From the NCBI GenBank assembly GCA_030612705.1, contig JAUWNI010000032.1, forward strand, positions 1-35,415: a stretch of 35,415 nt of DNA. Reading direction: 5' to 3'. The notes beneath the pieces are model-generated. The model ran no database searches. It was not told the origin of the DNA and worked only from the letters and a program-made list of their open reading frames with translations. A program made the translations under genes and the position numbers. Below are positions 1 to 7,086 of the stretch, one piece after another (positions within the stretch are counted from its first letter, which is position 1; every line of letters begins with the position of its first letter). Origin of the DNA: Phycisphaerae bacterium (GTDB taxonomy: Bacteria; Planctomycetota; Phycisphaerae; UBA1845; Fen-1342).

Positions 1-53
1 GCGAAATCGAGACTATTAACCAAGCTATTGAGCAACTGAAGACGGGGCCATGA
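1..53 (+). CDS. 3' end of an unidentified gene (partial)
   Basis: An open frame enters from the left edge (first full codon at base 3) and ends at TGA 51-53. The visible C-terminus reads EIETINQAIEQLKTGP, an amphipathic helix-like end rich in Glu, Gln and Ile. It lies upstream of gyrA on the same strand with a 171 bp gap. The piece is too short to identify. It could be coding by chance, but its composition is protein-like and no other frame here is open with a better sequence. Confidence 0.45.
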   Translation, partial: EIETINQAIEQLKTGP

Positions 54-174
54 CACTTCCGGTGGGCTTCGGCGGACGCTACGTTTCCCGGCTTACACAA
101 CGCCCGTTAAAATGTCATGCACCCGGCCAGATTCCTCCGCACTTTCCGCTGCTGCGAAGGTGGGACATTTCCCG

Positions 175-180
175 TATAAT
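175..180 (+). promoter_or_regulatory. Putative -10 box of the gyrA promoter
   Basis: A perfect TATAAT lies 45 bp upstream of the gyrA ATG, in the gap after the preceding gene. No good -35 hexamer is visible 16-18 bp upstream (the best is TGCGAA at 153-158). The call therefore rests on the -10 match and its position. The gyrA ribosome binding site is weak, with only CGGA about 7 bases before the ATG. Confidence 0.4.
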
Positions 181-224
181 CCGACCTGAACGGTTCTCCA
201 CCAGTTTGCTGACGCGGAACAAAA

Positions 225-2882
225 ATGAGCGAAACTCAAACCCCCGACGCGGGCGTGAACACACCGATCGCCCAGGAAATGCAAGAGTCGTACCTGACCT
301 ACGCCATGAGCGTGATCATGGCCCGGGCGCTGCCCGACGTGCGCGACGGGTTGAAGCCGTCGCAACGGCGGATCCTGGTGGCGATGAACGACCTGCACCT
401 GCGGCCCACCGCCAAGCACCGCAAGTGCGCCAAGATCGCCGGCGATACCAGCGGCAACTATCACCCGCACGGCGAAGGCGTGATCTATCCCACGCTGGTC
501 CGCATGGGACAAGAATGGAATCTTCGCCACACCCTGGTCGACCCGCAGGGAAACTTCGGCAGCATCGACGCCGACCCCCCCGCCGCCATGCGGTATACCG
601 AAGCCCGCCTCGCCCGGCCGGCCGAGGAAATGCTGGTCGATATCGATAAGGAGACGGTCGATTTCGAGGAGAACTACGACGGCACCCGCACCGAGCCGGT
701 CGTTTTGCCCGGCAAGTTTCCGAACCTGCTGGTTAACGGCTCAGAGGGCATCGCCGTCGGGATGGCCACGCGATTGTTGCCGCACAATCTGGGGGAAATC
801 TGCGACGCGGTCATCGCGCTGATCGACAATCCCGCAATCACCACCGACGAGTTGATAAAAATCGTCCCCGGGCCGGACTTCCCCACCGGCGGCGTAATCT
901 GCGGCGTACAGGGCGTCCGCGAGGCGTACGAGACCGGGCGCGGCTCGATCGCCGTCCGCGGCGTCATCCATACCGAAGAGACCAAGACCGGACGCACAAT
1001 GATCGTGGTCGACGCGATCCCCTACGGCGTCCTGCTGCCAACCATCAAGGATCGGATCATCGATGCGATCCAGAACGGGACGATCAAGGGCATTGACGAC
1101 ATGCGCGACGAGTCGGGCCGCAAGCAGATGGTCCGTCTGGTCATCACACTGAAGAAAGACGCCAATCCCGATGTCATCGTCAACCAGCTTTGGAAGTACA
1201 CGCCGCTGCAAAGCAACATTCACACGATCAACGTCGTGCTGGTCAACCGGGTGCCCAAGACGCTGAGCTTCAAGCAGCTCATCGAGCACTTCCTGCAACA
1301 CCGAATCGACGTCGTGCGGCGGCGAACGCAGTACCTGCTGCGCAAGGCCCGCCAGCGGGCACACATCCTCGAAGGTCTGATTCTGGCGATCGCCGACATC
1401 GACGAAATCATCCAGATTATCAAGGAGTCGCCCGACGTCGACACGGCGCGGCAGCGGCTGATGGACAAGCCATTGCGGCTGAGCGAGAAAGCAACGGTCA
1501 CGCGGCTGCTGCCCGAAGCGTTCGTACAGCGGGCAACCAACAATGATCAGCACCTGACCCGCACGCAGGCCGACGCGATCCTGGCGATGCAGCTCCGGCG
1601 GCTGACCGGGCTGGAAATCGAACAACTCGCGCGGGAATACTCGAAGCTAACCGAGGAAATCGCCGACTACGAGCTGATCCTCAGCGACGAGCGGCGGGTG
1701 CTCGACATTATCGCCGAAGACATGCGCGAACTGAAAGCAAAGTACGCCGAGCCGCGGCGGACGCATATTTCGGGTGCCGTTCGCGAGCTCGACATGGACG
1801 AACTGATCGAGCAGGAAAACGTCGTCGTCACACTCTCACACCAGGGCTACATCAAACGCGTCCCGATCGATACCTACCGCAGCCAGGGCCGCGGCGGGCG
1901 CGGCGTCCGCGGCACCGAGAGCAGAGACCGCGACTTCATCGAACACATGCGCGTCGCCTCGACACACGACTACCTGCTGTTCTTCACCAACCGCGGGCGC
2001 GTGTATTGGCTGCGCGTCTACGACATTCCGAGCATGCAGCGGACCAGCCGCGGCCGCTCGCTGGCCAACATCCTGACCATGCAGCCGAACGAGCGGCACA
2101 TGGCGGTGCTGAAGGTCTCGGAGTTCGAGGAGAACTTCGTGTTCTTCGCGACCGAAAGGGGCGTGGTGAAGAAATCGCCGCTGTCGGCGTTCTCGCGACC
2201 GCGTCCGAGCGGCATCCAGGCGATCAAGCTCGATCCGGACGACTCTCTAATCAAGGTCTCGCTCTCCAGCGGCAACGACGAAATCGTGCTCGGCACGCGT
2301 GGCGGCATGGCCTGCCGATTCAGCGAAGACAACGTCCGCGCCATGGGGCGCAGCGCCCGCGGCGTGCGCGGCATCAACCTGAAAACCGGCGACATCGTGG
2401 TTGACATGGCGGTGATGAAGCCCGGCTGTAGCCTGCTGACCGTCTGCGAGCACGGCCATGGAAAGCGCACCGATATCGACGCATACCGCCTGACTCGCCG
2501 CGGCGGCAAAGGCGTGATCAACATCAGAACCACCGAACGCAACGGGCCGGTTGTGGCGTTGCGGTCCGTCACCGACGACGACGCCCTGATGCTCATCACC
2601 GCCAACGGCATCCTGCTGAAAATGTCGCTCGACCAGTTGCGCGACATCGGCCGGGCAACGCAGGGCGTGCGGCTGATCCGCGTGCATGGCGACGACCGGG
2701 TGGTTGCCGTGGCGAGAGTGCCTAGCGATCGCGAGGAACGCGAGGTCAACGGTATCGAAGCCGAATCGCCGACGGATGCCGAGAACACAGCCAGCGAGTC
2801 GAACCGGATCGAAGCAATCGAAGAACCTGAGAAGCCGACGGATGGAGACGCGGACGAGCCGCGCGGCGCCGCAGGGGAGTAG
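225..2882 (+). CDS. gyrA: DNA gyrase subunit A
   Basis: Type IIA topoisomerase subunit that cuts and rejoins DNA through a catalytic tyrosine; with GyrB it introduces negative supercoils. The 885-residue protein opens with the typical QESYLTYAMSVIMARALPDV segment (about 20-39) and carries the active site AAMRYTEARL with Arg123-Tyr124. The C-terminal beta-pinwheel blades follow from about residue 510. The GyrA-box region is QGRGGRG (554-560), which supports gyrase over topoisomerase IV, although the usual second residue Arg is Gly. The quinolone-pocket positions are unusual: Gly85 and Pro89 align with E. coli Ser83 and Asp87. The last 50 residues or so are an acidic low-complexity tail. The final codons and the TAG stop lie inside a dispersed repeat copy (2865-2930). 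gyrB is not adjacent in the visible sequence. Confidence 0.96.
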   Translation: MSETQTPDAGVNTPIAQEMQESYLTYAMSVIMARALPDVRDGLKPSQRRILVAMNDLHLRPTAKHRKCAKIAGDTSGNYHPHGEGVIYPTLVRMGQEWNLRHTLVDPQGNFGSIDADPPAAMRYTEARLARPAEEMLVDIDKETVDFEENYDGTRTEPVVLPGKFPNLLVNGSEGIAVGMATRLLPHNLGEICDAVIALIDNPAITTDELIKIVPGPDFPTGGVICGVQGVREAYETGRGSIAVRGVIHTEETKTGRTMIVVDAIPYGVLLPTIKDRIIDAIQNGTIKGIDDMRDESGRKQMVRLVITLKKDANPDVIVNQLWKYTPLQSNIHTINVVLVNRVPKTLSFKQLIEHFLQHRIDVVRRRTQYLLRKARQRAHILEGLILAIADIDEIIQIIKESPDVDTARQRLMDKPLRLSEKATVTRLLPEAFVQRATNNDQHLTRTQADAILAMQLRRLTGLEIEQLAREYSKLTEEIADYELILSDERRVLDIIAEDMRELKAKYAEPRRTHISGAVRELDMDELIEQENVVVTLSHQGYIKRVPIDTYRSQGRGGRGVRGTESRDRDFIEHMRVASTHDYLLFFTNRGRVYWLRVYDIPSMQRTSRGRSLANILTMQPNERHMAVLKVSEFEENFVFFATERGVVKKSPLSAFSRPRPSGIQAIKLDPDDSLIKVSLSSGNDEIVLGTRGGMACRFSEDNVRAMGRSARGVRGINLKTGDIVVDMAVMKPGCSLLTVCEHGHGKRTDIDAYRLTRRGGKGVINIRTTERNGPVVALRSVTDDDALMLITANGILLKMSLDQLRDIGRATQGVRLIRVHGDDRVVAVARVPSDREEREVNGIEAESPTDAENTASESNRIEAIEEPEKPTDGDADEPRGAAGE

Positions 2883-2930
2883 AATTGACTCTTCCCGAAC
2901 GACCGGGCGGACTGAAGTCCGCGGCTCTTC
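2865..2930 (-). repeat. Family A palindromic repeat, copy A1 (overlaps gyrA 3' end)
   Basis: Read on the minus strand, this 66 bp copy matches the copies at 5809-5873 and 35291-35355 at roughly 94% by eye. It contains the perfect palindrome GCGGACTGAAGTCCGC (2907-2922). The gyrA stop TAG (2880-2882) falls within it. It lies between the convergent gyrA and nadC genes, where its hairpin could also act as a bidirectional terminator; that role is inferred. Confidence 0.85.
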
Positions 2931-2976
2931 TTGAGACTCTGTCTGCCTGGTTCATCAATACACCTGCGACAGAGCA

Positions 2977-3870
2977 CTAGAAATCCAGGCCGAGATCGAG
3001 CGCGACGGCCGAGTGGGTCAGCGCGCCGACGGAAATGCGGTCGATGCCGGTGGCGGCGATGTCCGCGATATTCGCGAGCGACACCTTGCCGCTGGCTTCG
3101 AGCGCGAGCTTGCCGCATAGACCCCGCGAATCGCGGTACTCGACGGCTTTGCGCATCTCCCCCGGCGAAAAATTGTCGAGCAGGACGATATCCACGTCGT
3201 CGACTTTGCACACTTCGGCTAGCTGCTCGAGTCGATCCACCTCGACCTCGACGAACTTGGCCGAATCAGGCTTGCGTTTCAGCAAGTCCAACAACGTGTC
3301 GGCGAGGCGCTCGGTCGGGATGCCGGCGAGGTGGTTGTCCTTGATCAGGATGGCGTCGTAAAGCCCCACGCGGTGGTTGGTGCCGCCGCCTATTCGGACG
3401 GCGTACTTGTCGAGTTCGCGCCAGCCGGGCAGCGTCTTGCGTGTGTCGAGTACCCGCACATCGGGGTTCGCTTGACGGGCGGTCTGAACGTAACGATGCG
3501 TCAGTGTCGCGACGCCGCTCATCCGGCCCAGGAAATTGAGCAGCGTACGTTCGACGGCGAGCACGGCGGCTTTAGGTCCGCGCAGCGTTGCAATACTCTT
3601 GCCGGCCGCGATCGGCTGCCCGTCTTCAAATCGCCCAACACCGCGTTTTGCCGACTCGAACTTCAGTTCCCGATCCAGACGCTTTGCAAAGACGGCACAG
3701 ATATCCGCCCCGAGCGCAAGGCCGCAGATCACGCCGTCGGCACGCGGCACAACGCGGGCCTCGACTTCAACTCGCGGCTCGTCGAACAGTATCGACGTAA
3801 CGTCGCCGGACTGACCGAGGTCCTCGTCACGGGCGGCCTGGATGAGTTGGATGGTTTGCTCGGACCACAT
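2977..3870 (-). CDS. nadC: Nicotinate-nucleotide pyrophosphorylase (quinolinate phosphoribosyltransferase)
   Basis: Converts quinolinate and PRPP to nicotinate mononucleotide with release of CO2, the step that joins de novo NAD synthesis to the shared pathway. From the ATG at 3870 the protein is 297 residues, the normal family length. It carries LLNFLGRMSGVAT (110-122), LDTRKTLPGWRELDKYAVR (141-159), the following GGGTNHR, and LIKDNH (175-180), which are the phosphate- and quinolinate-binding segments of the family. A GTG at 3882 would add four residues; neither start has a clear ribosome binding site. The gene follows the PaaG-like crotonase by about 30 bp, probably in one transcript. nadA and nadB are not in the window. 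Confidence 0.95.
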   Translation of the reverse strand: MWSEQTIQLIQAARDEDLGQSGDVTSILFDEPRVEVEARVVPRADGVICGLALGADICAVFAKRLDRELKFESAKRGVGRFEDGQPIAAGKSIATLRGPKAAVLAVERTLLNFLGRMSGVATLTHRYVQTARQANPDVRVLDTRKTLPGWRELDKYAVRIGGGTNHRVGLYDAILIKDNHLAGIPTERLADTLLDLLKRKPDSAKFVEVEVDRLEQLAEVCKVDDVDIVLLDNFSPGEMRKAVEYRDSRGLCGKLALEASGKVSLANIADIAATGIDRISVGALTHSAVALDLGLDF

Positions 3871-3899
3871 GCGATCCGTCACGACGGTGTTCGCCGTGC

Positions 3900-4709
3900 C
3901 TATTTGCCTTCAAACTTCGGCTCGCGTTTATCGATGAACGCCTGCACACCCTCGCGGTGGTCGGCGGTTTTGCCGGCGGTGTGTTGCAGGAACGCTTCGT
4001 ATTCCAGTTGGTCCTCGAGCGTGGCGGTCCAGGCGCGATTCAGGGCACGTTTGGTCAGGCCGATCGCGCGCGTCGGCAACTCCGCCAAACGATTGGCAAG
4101 CTCGTCCACCGCCGCTTCTAACTGCTCGTCGTCGACCACGCGATTGACCAGGCCGCAGGCGCGGGCCTCTTCGGCCGACATTTGTTCGCCCAGGAAGCAC
4201 AGCTCCGCGGCCCGGGCGTGGCCAACGTGGCGCAGCAGCGTGAGCGTGGCGCCCATGTCGGGCACGAGGCCGACGTGGACGAACGCTATTTTGAACGCCG
4301 CGCCGCGGGCGCAGATGCGCAGGTCGCAGGCGAGCGCCAGGCTGGCACCGGCACCGACGGCGATACCGTTGACGGCGGCGACGACCGGTTTTTCCAGCGT
4401 GCGAATGCGGCTGATAACCGGGTTGTATTTTTGTCGCAGCAGTGTGCCAAAGTCCATCGCCCGCGAATCGTCGCCGGCGGTGTGACGTTCATGGATCACC
4501 CGCAAGTCCTGCCCCGAGCAGAAGGCCCGCCCGGCACCGGCGATGACGATGCAGCGCAGTTGCTTGTCACGCTCGGCCATGCGCAGGGCGGCGGCCAACT
4601 CGATGCCCATCTGCTCGTTCAAGGCGTTGAGCGAATCGGGGCGGTTGAGTGTGATCTTCAGAACGCCGGCGGCGGCGGCAACTTGAATCGTGCTGAAGTT
4701 TGTGGCCAT
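3900..4709 (-). CDS. Enoyl-CoA hydratase/isomerase family protein, PaaG-like
   Basis: Crotonase-fold enzyme acting on acyl-CoA thioesters. From the ATG at 4709 it has 269 residues, and an AGGA motif about 9 bases upstream supports this start over one 33 bp further up. The oxyanion-hole segments are visible: CSGQDL (64-69) and NGIAVGAGASLALACDL (114-130). The glutamate pair of true enoyl-CoA hydratases is missing: the first position is Ser or Ala in GAGAS and the second is hydrophobic. Instead GLVPDMG carries Asp151, matching the catalytic Asp of PaaG, the ring-epoxide/oxepin isomerase of phenylacetate degradation. No other paa gene is present, so a specific role in phenylacetate breakdown is not established. 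nadC follows directly. Confidence 0.85.
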   Translation of the reverse strand: MATNFSTIQVAAAAGVLKITLNRPDSLNALNEQMGIELAAALRMAERDKQLRCIVIAGAGRAFCSGQDLRVIHERHTAGDDSRAMDFGTLLRQKYNPVISRIRTLEKPVVAAVNGIAVGAGASLALACDLRICARGAAFKIAFVHVGLVPDMGATLTLLRHVGHARAAELCFLGEQMSAEEARACGLVNRVVDDEQLEAAVDELANRLAELPTRAIGLTKRALNRAWTATLEDQLEYEAFLQHTAGKTADHREGVQAFIDKREPKFEGK

Positions 4710-4800
4710 CGAATCGATTCCTAATGAGAACGTAATCGCCAACGGCGATTCTTCAGGGCCCGAACCAGTCCCGTGAAAAGCCCTTTTTCATCGACCGTCC

Positions 4801-4886
4801 GTGTAGCGGCCGGCGCCACCGCCGGCCGTAGAACACTGAAAATGCCGCTTTTGCGCCAACGGCCTGCTAGGCGCGGGCCGCTACAC
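4801..4886. repeat. REPIN-like element: two inverted family D repeats
   Basis: The 17-base ends are inverted copies of each other with one mismatch: GTGTAGCGGCCGGCGCC at 4801-4817 and the reverse complement of 4870-4886. Each end is part of a longer palindromic unit. The left unit has GGCCGGCG (4808-4815) pairing with CGCCGGCC (4820-4827). A spacer of about 28 bp separates the two units. Another copy of the unit lies at 31095-31113. The element fills the gap between the two crotonase genes. Confidence 0.75.
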
Positions 4887-4904
4887 AACTTCTACACCGA
4901 AGCA

Positions 4905-5675
4905 CTACCGGCCGGCGAAGATCGCCTGTCGTTTCTCCTGGAAGGCGCGCATGCCTTCCTTCTGGTCGTCGGTCGCGAAGAGCATGTAGAACAGCTTCTT
5001 CTCAAACTCGATACCTTCGGTCAGCGTCGTCTCGAACGCCTTGGCGACGGTCTCCTTCCCGAGTTGCAGGGCGACCGGCGCCTTCTGGCAAAGCTCCCGG
5101 CAGACCTTGAGGGCTTCATCGAACCACTGCTCGGCGGGGACGACCCGGCTGATCAAGCCCATCGCCAACGCCTCGGCGGCGGTAATCATGCGCCCGGTGA
5201 GGATCAGGTCCATGGCCTGCGCCTTGCCGACGGCGCGGGTCAGCCGCTGCGTGCCGCCGGCACCGGGGATGATACCGAGGTTGATCTCGGGCTGCCCGAA
5301 GCGGGCGGTCTCGGCGGCGATGATGATGTCGCAGCACATCATCAACTCGCACCCGCCGCCGAGCGCGTAGCCGCTGACGGCGGCCACGATCGGCTTGTGA
5401 AGATTCTTGATGCGAACCCAGCGACCGAACATGTTGCGGTGGTGCATCTCGATCATGGAGGCGTCGGCCATCTCGTTGATGTCGGCACCCGCCGCGAAGG
5501 CTCGCTCGTCGCCGGTCAGCAACATGCAACGGATGTCCGAATCCGCGTCGAACTGTTCCAGCGCCTCGATCACCTGCGTCATCAGCACGTAGTTAAGGGC
5601 GTTCAACTTGTCCGGCCGATTGAGTCGGACAATGCCGATGTGGTCGCGTACTTCTGTTTTAATTTCGTTTGCCAT
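4905..5675 (-). CDS. Enoyl-CoA hydratase (crotonase family, PaaF/ECH type)
   Basis: Hydrates trans-2-enoyl-CoA to 3-hydroxyacyl-CoA in fatty-acid or amino-acid breakdown. Starting at the ATG at 5675 the protein has 256 residues, typical of the family; an upstream ATG adds 21 unconvincing residues. Both catalytic glutamates of classical hydratases are present: Glu110 in GGGCE and Glu130 in ARFGQPEINLG. The oxyanion-hole segment AAGADINEMA (61-70) and GIIPGAGGTQRLTR (134-147) also match. It lies upstream of the PaaG-like gene on the same strand, but a repeat element of almost 90 bp separates the two, so shared transcription is uncertain. The substrate cannot be told from sequence. Confidence 0.92.
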   Translation of the reverse strand: MANEIKTEVRDHIGIVRLNRPDKLNALNYVLMTQVIEALEQFDADSDIRCMLLTGDERAFAAGADINEMADASMIEMHHRNMFGRWVRIKNLHKPIVAAVSGYALGGGCELMMCCDIIIAAETARFGQPEINLGIIPGAGGTQRLTRAVGKAQAMDLILTGRMITAAEALAMGLISRVVPAEQWFDEALKVCRELCQKAPVALQLGKETVAKAFETTLTEGIEFEKKLFYMLFATDDQKEGMRAFQEKRQAIFAGR

Positions 5676-5808
5676 GGCGAAATCGTACGCGCTGCGAGAG
5701 AAATGCTCAATATGCCGGCGGGTAGGGGTGCATGACAAAATCCGTGGGACGCGGACATGCCGTCACCTGGTGCTCTGTTTCACAAATACGTCGACTATGG
5801 GAAACCGT

Positions 5809-5873
5809 GAAGAGCCGCGGACTTCAGTCCGCCCGGTCCTTCGGGAAGGGTAAATTCTACTCCCCGCGGCGCC
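5809..5873 (+). repeat. Family A palindromic repeat, copy A2
   Basis: A 65 bp element beginning GAAGAGCCGCGGACTTCAGT and ending CCCCGCGGCGCC. GCCGCG (5814-5819) can pair with CGCGGC (5865-5870) around an inner GGACT-TC-AGTCC hairpin. Near-identical copies lie at 2865-2930 (inverted) and 35291-35355. Confidence 0.85.
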
Positions 5874-5874
5874 A

Positions 5875-5943
5875 CACTAATCCCCAATCGTCAATCGTCA
5901 ATCCCCAATCGTCAATGCTCCTTTGGTTGCGGCCAAGGGCCGC
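5875..5943 (+). repeat. Family C repeat, copy C1
   Basis: Starts with CACTAATCCCCAATCGTCAA, repeats the CCCCAATCGTCAAT word, and ends in a hairpin GCGGCC-AAG-GGCCGC (5929-5943). A shorter copy with the same start and end lies at 22602-22649. C1 begins one base after copy A2 ends, so the two form a composite. Confidence 0.75.
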
Positions 5944-5961
5944 GCTGCGAGGCGTGTGGTA

Positions 5962-7065
5962 TCAATGTACCGACGCGGAGGCGTTTGCGGAACGTCGTTT
6001 CCGCATGGCCAGGGCCTGGATGACCAGATGTGGGATGGTCTCGGGCGAGCCGGTCAGGTCGGCGGCGCCCAACTGCTGGGCAACTTTGGGCATTCCGAAG
6101 ACGACGCACGACCGGGCGTCCTGGGCCACCGTTAGCGCCCCGGCCTGTCGCAACCGAAGCAAGCCGCGGGCGCCGTCATCTCCCATACCAGTCAGCAGGA
6201 TGCCGATCGCATTTTTGCCGGCCGACTTGACGGCCGAGTCGAAGAGTTGGTCGACACTTGGGCAATGACGGTTTACGGGACGCTGATGCGTATAGCGCGC
6301 GACCCATCCTCGCGCACTATGGCAGACCGTCAGGTGTGTATCGCCCCGGGCGATCACGGCGCGTCCGGAGGACAACAGATCACCATCGACCGCCTCACTA
6401 ACTTTCAGCGGGCTGCTGAGATTCAGCCGCTCGGCAAACGCGGGCGTGAACAACGCCGGCATGTGCTGGACGATGGCTATGGCGGGTGAGTCGGCTGGCA
6501 TGTGCATCAGCAGTGTGCGCAACGCCTCGGTCCCGCCCGTGGACGCGCCGATGACGATCAGGTGGCGGTAAGGAGAGATCCCAATGGCGCGAAACGACGG
6601 TCCCCCCGCCCGTGCCTTGTCGATGCGCAACTTTGGCACGGGGCGTGCATCGTTGACGGCGGTATGGATTTTCCGGGCCAACTCCTCGCCGAGCTTGCGG
6701 ACCGGCTCGGAGCCGAGCCCGGAGGGTTTGACAACAACATCGAGGACCCCCTGTTCGATCACGGCGATGGCGTGCCGCGCGTCGCGCTTGCTGGAGCCGC
6801 TACAAGCAATAATCGGAACGGGATAGTTCTCGCGCAGGCTATGGAGCAATTCCGTCCCGTTCGCTTTCAGCAACGCCAAATCGAAGAGGATCACTTCGGG
6901 ATGGTAGTCGAGAATGCGATCGCGGACTTCGACCGCGGCGCCCGCGCCCGGCAAAACGTTGATCTCATGGTAGCGGCTCAGCGCCCCCAATACCAGTGTA
7001 TGGAACAAGGGTGAGGCTTGCACGGGCAGGGCATTAATTGGGTTAACACTTTTCAACTTCCTCAT
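5962..7065 (-). CDS. cheB: Chemotaxis response regulator protein-glutamate methylesterase CheB
   Basis: Removes methyl groups from (and deamidates) chemoreceptor glutamate side chains for adaptation. The 367-residue protein has an N-terminal receiver-like domain (about 10-130) and a C-terminal methylesterase domain with the full catalytic triad: Ser175 in IGASTGG, His201 in IVQHMP, and Asp297 in LTGMGDDGARG. The receiver looks degenerate. The phosphoacceptor-like Asp62 and Lys113 are there, but the acidic pair that binds magnesium near residue 15 is replaced by neutral residues (ALPVQASP). It is the last gene of the fapA-cheX-cheR-cheB operon, 21 bp after cheR. Phosphorylation by CheA is therefore doubtful, while esterase activity is likely. 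Confidence 0.93.
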   Translation of the reverse strand: MRKLKSVNPINALPVQASPLFHTLVLGALSRYHEINVLPGAGAAVEVRDRILDYHPEVILFDLALLKANGTELLHSLRENYPVPIIACSGSSKRDARHAIAVIEQGVLDVVVKPSGLGSEPVRKLGEELARKIHTAVNDARPVPKLRIDKARAGGPSFRAIGISPYRHLIVIGASTGGTEALRTLLMHMPADSPAIAIVQHMPALFTPAFAERLNLSSPLKVSEAVDGDLLSSGRAVIARGDTHLTVCHSARGWVARYTHQRPVNRHCPSVDQLFDSAVKSAGKNAIGILLTGMGDDGARGLLRLRQAGALTVAQDARSCVVFGMPKVAQQLGAADLTGSPETIPHLVIQALAMRKRRSANASASVH

Positions 7066-7086
7066 CCCGCCGTGTGGATCGGCTCC

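Larger units (their letters stand above)
5676..5961. other. Gene-free gap filled by repeats
   Basis: The gap between the crotonase gene and cheB holds a family A copy (5809-5873) directly followed by a family C copy (5875-5943). The rest (5676-5808) shows no convincing gene. Reading frames across it only translate the repeats. Confidence 0.7.

Noticed and set aside
225..2882. ParC (topoisomerase IV subunit A) instead of GyrA
   Set aside because: A GyrA-box-like QGRGGRG and a pinwheel domain of gyrase length are present; ParC lacks the box.
2018..3211. Long minus-strand open frame of about 397 codons across the gyrA end
   Set aside because: It is antisense to gyrA and has an Arg/Ser-rich, low-information translation. 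Its middle only translates the family A repeat.
3331..4485. Plus-strand open frame of 384 codons
   Set aside because: It is antisense to nadC and the PaaG-like gene, both of which have clear motifs. Long antisense frames are expected at this GC content.
5732..6268. Plus-strand open frame upstream of and antisense to cheB
   Set aside because: Its translation comes from the A and C repeats and then antisense cheB.
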